This document shows positions 58,205 to 64,000 of a DNA stretch of 64,000 nt, one piece after another. Below the pieces are notes generated by a model. That model saw only the letters and a list, made by a program, of their open reading frames with translations. It was not told where the DNA came from and did no database searches. Each line of letters begins with the position of its first letter. Positions within the stretch are counted from its first letter, which is position 1. The stretch is from assembly GCA_036426205.1 (NCBI GenBank), contig CM071570.1, positions 146,876,528 through 146,940,527 on the forward strand, given 5' to 3'. The stretch comes from Ascaphus truei (lineage: Eukaryota > Chordata > Amphibia > Anura > Ascaphidae). Both the position numbers and the translations under genes were made by a program.

Positions 58205-58805
58205 TCTCTCCTAAATCTGTCTCAGCATCTCTCCTGCTGAAATCCCACTTTTGACTTTCTAATTAAACTCTGTATCACTTACAAAATTCTCCTCATTTTT
58301 AAGGCATTCTTCTGCCCTCCTTACATCTCAGACCAAATTTCTCGCTATACACCTGCTTTCTGCTCAAGGATGTCTTCTATCTACCCCTCTTGTATCTAAA
58401 GCCCTCTCCTGCCTAAAACCTCTCAGTCACTGACCAACACTTCTGGAATGTCCTTCCACTCAATAGCCAACTGGCACCCTCTCTCTCTGCCTTTAGGACT
58501 TTTCTTAAAACACATCGCTTTAACAAAGTATATGGGTAGCTCGTCCGGCTGATACTATACATCTCAGATGTACTGACCATGAACCCTTGCAGATGCACTT
58601 ACCATAACACCCTCCTACTGTCTCTGTAAGTTCTCCTTACTTACCACTTAGAATGTAAGCTTTTCAGGGCAGGGACTCCCTTTCCTATGGTTACTGTCAT
58701 GTCTGAAGAGCTTATTCCCACTATGTGTTATAATATTATGTGACATGTATTACTGCTGTGAAGCGCTATGTACCTGGATGACGCTATATAAATAAAGATA
58801 TACAT
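58205..58805 (+). mobile_element. L2-like LINE 3' end with RT C-terminal remnant
   Basis: About 58250-58530 translates, with frameshifts and stops, to CITYKILLIFKAFFCPPYIS and SLTNTSGMSFHSIANWHPLS...FLKHIALTKYM, the pattern of the C-terminal tail of L2/CR1-group LINE proteins. The 3' UTR follows, with AGAATGTAAGCTTTTCAGGG and CAGGGACTCCC, and ends CGCTATATAAATAAAGATA with a short TACA tail. The same family is present inverted at 4635-4945. Confidence 0.7.
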
Positions 58806-60119
58806 ACTGCTGCGCCAGCCTTTATTCTAAAACTTCTCTGAGCCGTTGTCGTTGGATCTGCTTTATTCCACGTGCTATAAATCGTGCATCCCCCGTGTTC
58901 ATGCGGCATTCGCGCCGCCCGGCACACACGGTTGATCTGTTTAATTATAATGGTTTCAGATTTAATTGGGGGTAGAACTGTACGGCTGTACATTAGGTTG
59001 CATTGCTATTAAACTTTTAAGACAATAGCTCACTTGAGTTTCTAGACGGTATTGCAGACAATGCTAAAATGCAATTTTCTGCGCCTGATAGAATCCAGAG
59101 TCAATTACTATACGGTTGGAAAACATAGCGCGTTATGACCCGGCATTCAGAGCGATACGCCGGGCAAAGTTTTAGAGTAGAGGTTGGCGCCTCTGTACGG
59201 TACATATATCGCTAAATAAGAATTGTGGCATTTTAACTTTTCCCCATGTGAACTATTTTTTAAAATGTACATTTCCAAGATCACCTGATTTTGATTCTAA
59301 ACCAGAGTACGTCTTCTGTCAGGTCTGTGATACGACTTCTGAATATTGTTTTCTCCTCTTTTTATTTGAACTCCAGATAGTGTAAAATGTATATACTTCC
59401 CTCATTTATGTAACAGTCAATAGAGTAAAAATAAACAACAAAAGTGCGCAACAACTTATAGTGTAGTACAACTGTAAAAAAAGAAAATGGTAAGTATTGC
59501 ACGTACATAAATTGTAAAAGATAATAGCTTATCGTAAACTTGCTGAAAGCCTCGCAACTCCAAAGGAACAGCCAAACCCAGTGGTGAGTCTCAGCACCTT
59601 CTCTGTTAAAGGTCAGCTGTCGTTATTTCTGAAACACGTCTGTTTCCCCAGGGGATCCCCAGAGGTCTGAAAAGAAAGGCAAGACTGGAACTGGGTCTCC
59701 ACATTTGCTCCACTGGCAGCTGACTGAATTTGCTTCCTGGCAAAATCACCAGCAGGTGGCATTAGTCAGAGATATTTTTAAAGGGGTAAAAACTTAGCTG
59801 GACCTGACAAGTCCTTTGGCTAGTTCAGGATTAATAAGCAGGCTCCAGATATGGGTAAACTAACAATAAAAATGTAGCTGTGCTTTTCTGTGTATTCATT
59901 GATTTATGATTTGACCTTATTCCTAAATTACCAATTCCACCTACTCTATCTTTATACTGTAGTTGGAAAAGTATTTCCCCTAATACAGCAACATCTGGGT
60001 GTTGGAGATCATTAAAATTACACAGCACTGATTATATTTTCAATTATGTAACAGCCTGCAAAATAGTGACCATATTAACAATCTGTTTCTAACTCCAGTC
60101 ATGTTATGTTTGAGGTGTA
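58806..60119. other. Unannotated stretch
   Basis: A CpG-bearing block at about 58860-59200 (GCGCGTTATGACC, GCCGGGC) looks like MITE sequence without resolvable ends; otherwise nothing. Confidence 0.35.
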
Positions 60120-60466
60120 CAGGCATACCCCGGTTTAAGGACACTCACTTTAAGTACACTCGCAAGTACTGTAAGGACATATATTCAATAGCACCATACC
60201 CCTATGTCCGTACGTTCGCTTCGCGAGCACGGACACATTTTCTGCCCTACAGACCGCCGTAGAAGTGATGCGCTGATTCCCCCCGCCCAATAGGCAAACG
60301 GCAGCTCGCGCATGCGCCTATCAGTATGTCCGGAACAGCAATACCGGCTCCCTTCCTGTACTGAAGCATCGATAAGTGGGAAAAAGTTAGTGCTTCACTT
60401 TAATTACATTTTCACTTTACATACATGCTCTGGACCCATTGCGTACGTTAATGCGGGGTATGCCTG
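60120..60466. mobile_element. TA-flanked MITE, 347 bp
   Basis: Starts CAGGCATACCCCGGTTTAAG, ends in the inverted form (GCGGGGTATGCCTG), with TA on both sides (60118-60119, 60467-60468). The inner part of the inverted repeat continues with TTTACATACATGCTC..-type blocks. Pogo/Tigger-like ends. Non-coding. Confidence 0.75.
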
Positions 60467-60880
60467 TACTGCTAAAGTGTTTCATACTCTGATCCAATTA
60501 AAAGTGATATTGTTGTAATTATCATTAAAAAGTAGATAAATAACATAGAGTGTGCACAATTTATTTTTTACCAAATGATCATGTAATCTACATAAAATGT
60601 TATCATGTTGCATAGAACTGGTTTTCATTTGTAAACATAACATGGTGCGGTGACAGAAAAGATAAATGTCTCCAGTTTATTCACAATCTTACAGTGTGTC
60701 TCAGCACAAAACAATTTTAATACTGTGTTCTGTCAAAATAAACAAAAAATAGTAACCAGGAATTAATTGGAGCAATATTGTGGGTACTGACATTCATATA
60801 GATACTGAATTCATATAGATTCAGAAATGTCTGAGCTGTCTGTCTTTGAGGAAGATTCACTAAGGTCCTTTTCAATGCAC

Positions 60881-62434
60881 TGTAACATACGAGGTCTGGT
60901 GTTAACTGCCAGTGAAAGACAGTTAACATTGGGTCGGGTGTGTATCTTTAGATGTCAGTCATAGTATTGGTTCCTGGTTTAATATTGTCCATTACAAAAT
61001 TATATTTCAGCTGTTTGTGATGTTATTATAGGGGATGGACAGGAAAATATATTATGCTTTCAGTGGTCTAAGGATGTACATTAATCTTAGCTGGTAATGT
61101 TAGGCATTACGGGCCTAGTTTAAGGGGGGTTAAATAGGCCCGTCGGTGGCGACTCTTGGAGGGTAGGTGCTTGTTCTTGACATGACTGGGAGCTGGGCCG
61201 TTTGAGCCCGGGGGGAGTATGAGTGGGCAAGGTCAGTTAGCCATGACCTCGAGAGCCCACTCGCGTAGGGGATACAAGGTCAGCGGTTCAAAGGCCGACT
61301 GACCGTCCCCTCCCCCTGCTGTCAAAGGAGCACTCTGGCAGGGAGTGCATTTACCCCTATTAGGTTTTCTGTATAAATAAATAGCCGCGGCCATTTTACC
61401 TCCAGTTCCCTTTTCTTGTCTTTATTTGTACGTTACATGTGGGTACAAGGCGGGGGGAGAGGGGAACCGCCTGGAACCTCCCTGGCCAAGCGGTCTCCCT
61501 AGCCATTAGCAGGAGGGCTTCATGACCAGGGTAGTCTGGCCTTCCCGTCATTGGCCCGCACCCACACATCCCTCCCCGGCTCAGGGGAGGAGTTCCCAGA
61601 AGGCCTACTTAAGGCCAGGCTGGCGGGCAGCACGTCCTCTTTTTGCTGCCCGCCAGGCGATTCCCGCCCACCCATCCCCTTAGGTAATGTATTGCAAGCA
61701 TGTAATGAATGGCAGCAGAAGGTTGAGCAGGGCCAGGGTATTCCCGGTAAAGTGGGCATATGCATTGTATGCGGTGTTAATGTTTCTTTGTTCTGTTGCA
61801 GCATGAACTGCTAATACTGTGCTGAGTGAAAGGAACGAGGTTCCGAGCAGGAGGGGTCATTGACCAGTTTTGCCTTTGTCGCCGCAGCTCTTGGGGGTTA
61901 GGTGCTTGTTCTTGCCAGACTGGGAGCTGGGCCGTTTGAGCCCGGGGGGAGTACGAGTGGGCAAGGTCAGTTATCCATGACCTCAAGAGCCTGCTCACGT
62001 AAGGGACACGAGGTCAGCGGTTCAAGGGCCGGCTGACCGTCCCCTCCTGTCAAAGGAGCACTTTGGGAGGGAGTGCATTTTCCCCTTTTAGGTTTTCTGT
62101 ATAAATAAATAGCCTTGGCCATTTTACCTCCAATTCCCGTTTCTTGTCTTTATTTGTACGTTACATGTGGGTACAAGGCGGGGGGAGAGGAGAACTGCCT
62201 GGAACCTTCCTGGTCATGTAACATACCAGATCTGGTGTTAACTGCCATTGAAAGACAGTTAACATTGGGTCGGTGTGTATCTTTAGATGTCAGTCATAGT
62301 GTTGGTTCCTGGTTTAATATTCTCCATTACAAAAATATATTTCAGCTGTTTGTGATGTCATTATAGGGGATGGACAGGAAAATATATTATGCTTTCAGTG
62401 GTCTAAGGAGGTACATTAATCTTAGCTGGTAATG
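60881..62434. repeat. Compound direct repeat A-B-C-B'-A'
   Basis: A (60881-61099) and A' (62217-62434) are direct copies of about 219 bp with few differences. B (about 61139-61490) and B' (about 61878-62216) are direct copies of about 345 bp. B carries an LTR-like signal set: AATAAATAGCC (61374) and TTTGTACGTTACA. C (61490-61878) is CpG- and C-rich with a TACTTAAGGCC TATA-like block. B' abuts A'. Resembles a small LTR-type element sitting between a duplicated flank; no coding sequence. Confidence 0.6.
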
Positions 62435-62898
62435 GAGGAAGTCACAAATGTCAACTGAACTTGAGACTACAACGTGTACATTCAAATTGTCCAAAATAAT
62501 TTAACACAAAAATAATTTACTTTCTCCGACACTAATTCTGGTATCATTTAGACATTTTATCTGAGAGTACATTTGCCATTTGACATCAGCTATAAATGCT
62601 TGAAAAAATATTTTCTAATAACCATAGCATTGTAGATAATTCATAGTTAATGTGAAAATGTGCTATAACATATGGGAAGTATATATTGATTTTGAATATT
62701 ATTGTAATATAAAAGGTGATAGAAAAGTTCTTTAATGGACTACATGGAAATTCTTTATAATGAAGTACTCTCTGTTTGCAGAAAAAATTTCAGGCAGACA
62801 CCAATACCGTTTTGTTTTAATGCCATAACTATCGGTAACTTACATCATATTGTAACAAGTGTGTGTGTATATACTCCATTATAAATACTATGCTCACT
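62435..62898. other. AT-rich unannotated stretch
   Basis: Nothing supportable seen. Confidence 0.5.
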
Positions 62899-62963
62899 CT
62901 CCACAACTCCACTCCCCGAAGAAGACCGTTTGTCGAAACGTGTTGGAGTGGGAGTCTGTGGAG
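62899..62963 (+). ncRNA. Hammerhead-like motif 7 with long stem I
   Basis: Stem I: CTCCACA + ACTCCACTCC (62899-62915) pairs with GGAGTGGGAGT + TGTGGAG (62945-62963), about 16 pairs with a bulge and a small internal loop, as in type I hammerheads. Core CCGAAGA (62916-62922; U4 reads C), extra A, stem II GAC/GTC with loop CGTTT, GAA (62935-62937), stem III ACG/TGT and T at the cleavage position. The best overall fold. Probably marks the 5' terminal region of the Penelope-like element that follows. Confidence 0.5.
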
Positions 62964-63185
62964 GGGGACCCCTGACTTTTTCCATTATAGGAGGCTTCTG
63001 CAATCCGTTTATTGGTCATACCAACCACACAGATTTTGGTGATGTATCATAATTTAACAACACTGTGATTCATGCTCTTGTACTGGATTCCTTGACATTA
63101 CCCTAGGCATTATTGTTCCTATGTGAATCTAGGGTTATATTACAGGCATACTCCTATTTATAGTAAAACAATAGGGGAGCCCCTG

Positions 63186-63545
63186 CTACTGCCTCAGACA
63201 AGTAGGTAATGAATGGTGCTTTGGGTATATGCACAATAGAAGGTGGGGTAGAGATAGAACCCTCTCTGTATGTAGTGCATTTTCAAATGCAATTGCTAAA
63301 TGTGATTTAAGGTATCCCCTTTCCAAAAATCTCCTTGTAAGTTCCTCAGACTGAGAAAGGAAACCATTCATAGTGGAACAATTCCTTCTCAGTCTGAGGA
63401 ACTGTCCCCTTGGTATGGCCTTTATGACATGGGATGGGTGGCAGCTGTCCGCCCTAAGAAAGGTGTTCCTGGCATTTTGCTTCCTATAAACATCCGTTTG
63501 GATTTTTTTGTCTATGTCTACAAATAGTGTGAATAGATTACCAAA
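63186..63545 (-). pseudogene. Penelope-like reverse transcriptase fragment (inverted)
   Basis: The minus-strand frame (63599 to 63186) contains IQTDVYRKQNARNT, CHPSHVIKAIPRGQFLRLRR, and EELTRRFLERGY. This is the thumb-proximal end of Penelope-like RTs (TD.YRK.T..N, HP.H....P.GQ..R.RR..., L...F..RGY). The RT palm is absent. It faces away from the GIY-YIG part of the element, which lies on the plus strand just to the right, so the 5' side of the copy is inverted. Open over the matched part, but truncated. Confidence 0.85.
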
Positions 63546-63566
63546 TAAGGAATTTAAGATTAACAG

Positions 63567-63916
63567 TTTTATAACAGTTTTATAAATTGTAAAAGTCAAT
63601 TTGTGATTTATCTAATAACATGTGGTTGTGGCAAGAGGTATGTGGGGAGGACGACTAGAGCCCTTAAGGTCAGGATGTTACTGCATTTAAGGCTCATAAA
63701 ATTGAGAGACACTAATCATCCAGTCTCAAAACATTTCACTGAATGTGGTCAGGGAGGAATTAATAATTTTTCCTTTTTGGGGATTGAAACAGTTATTTCT
63801 AAATCTAGAGGAGGTGATCATATCAACCTTCTGGACCGTAGGTAGGCGTATTGGATCTTCACTCTCCAAACGCGTTTCCCTATGGGCTTGAACATTGACT
63901 GGCAACTAACACATTT
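63567..63916 (+). pseudogene. Penelope-like GIY-YIG endonuclease domain
   Basis: Frame through INCKSQFVIYLITCGCGKRY, YVGRTTRALKVR, NHPVSKHF and LGIETVISKSRGGD. This is the C-terminal GIY-YIG nuclease of Penelope-like elements, which nicks target DNA to prime reverse transcription: the Y-L-I / Y-V-G core, the Arg helix, the Cys pair after YLIT, and the KHF..C region are visible. A TAG at 63843-63845 interrupts it. The family's usual ending AYWIFTLQT..PMGLN follows in the same frame to about 63916. No complete start; it continues from the inversion junction near 63545-63567. Confidence 0.88.
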
Positions 63917-63927
63917 TTACTTACACT

Positions 63928-63970
63928 CACGCCTTGATAAAGCCTCTCGCGAAACGCGCGCGTCGGCGGC
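63928..63970 (+). ncRNA. Hammerhead-like motif 8, 3' of the endonuclease
   Basis: Stem I CGCC/GGCG (63930-63933; 63965-63968), core TTGATAA (decayed CTGATGA), short stem II GC/GC with loop CTCTC, and GAA (63951-63953). Then ACGCGCGCGT (63954-63963), which can form a 3-bp stem III with a CGCG tetraloop, followed by C at the cleavage position. Lies just after the Penelope coding end, where such elements carry their terminal repeat. Cut off by the window end at 64000. Confidence 0.4.
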
Positions 63971-64000
63971 TCTGTTTTCCAACGTGCACGCGCAGGGGTC

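Noticed and set aside
1..64000. Host protein-coding exons, tRNA or rRNA genes
   Set aside because: No conserved exon-like frame with splice sites and no tRNA/rRNA signature could be supported by eye; a distant exon cannot be fully excluded without a search.

Overview
Eukaryotic, vertebrate-type DNA with no identifiable host gene: no exon series, rRNA, tRNA or bacterial-style gene could be supported. The base composition is AT-rich, and the window is packed with fossil transposable elements. Hammerhead-bearing Penelope-like elements, a Gmr1-type Ty3/gypsy element, Tc1 and pogo-like elements, L2-like LINE tails and many large foldback MITEs point to an amphibian, most likely a frog. That assignment is an inference from repeat families. 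The window reads as intergenic or deep-intronic sequence.

Layout. 0-7 kb: a wrecked hAT transposase piece, CA-rich simple repeats, small hairpins and an L2-like LINE tail. 7-13 kb: a solo LTR (7100-7805) sitting inside a dispersed repeat (repeat A), a 15-bp minisatellite and a foldback (12.0-12.5 kb). 13-22 kb: hammerhead-like motifs, two foldbacks (13.4-14.0 kb; 15.8-18.1 kb, the second with a CpG-rich interior), an undetermined zinc-finger-like coding fossil (14.2-14.6 kb) and a solo LTR with perfect target-site duplications (21503-22033). 25-28 kb: a dead Tc1/mariner element (26125-27784) that split a repeat whose unsplit paralogue lies 0.5 kb upstream. 28-46 kb: hairpin MITEs, repeat A in tandem, a pogo-like MITE carrying a 21-bp minisatellite beside a cruciform-type hairpin, and a 1.1-kb solo LTR.

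46634-52377 (minus strand) is a full-length LTR retrotransposon with 5-bp target duplications. Its order is gag (SCAN-like capsid, one zinc knuckle), protease, integrase, then reverse transcriptase and RNase H. This is the unusual Gmr1-type order, with integrase upstream of RT. It is dead: four nonsense codons, three frameshifts and an altered protease active site. Its 5' LTR was later hit by a 360-bp CpG-rich MITE. 54-64 kb: a LINE RT fossil, TA and CT microsatellites, Penelope-type hammerhead regions, a perfect 75-bp inverted repeat, an L2-like LINE 3' end, a compound direct repeat (60.9-62.4 kb), and finally a Penelope-like element whose RT part is inverted relative to its GIY-YIG endonuclease part.

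The recurrent theme is RNA structure. Eight sites match a hammerhead-ribozyme layout (CTGANGA-like core, stem II hairpin, GAAA, tiny palindromic stem III), mostly with decayed core bases. At least eight inverted repeats of about 200 bp to 2.3 kb could give double-stranded RNA if transcribed. All alignments were made by eye; no database search was run.
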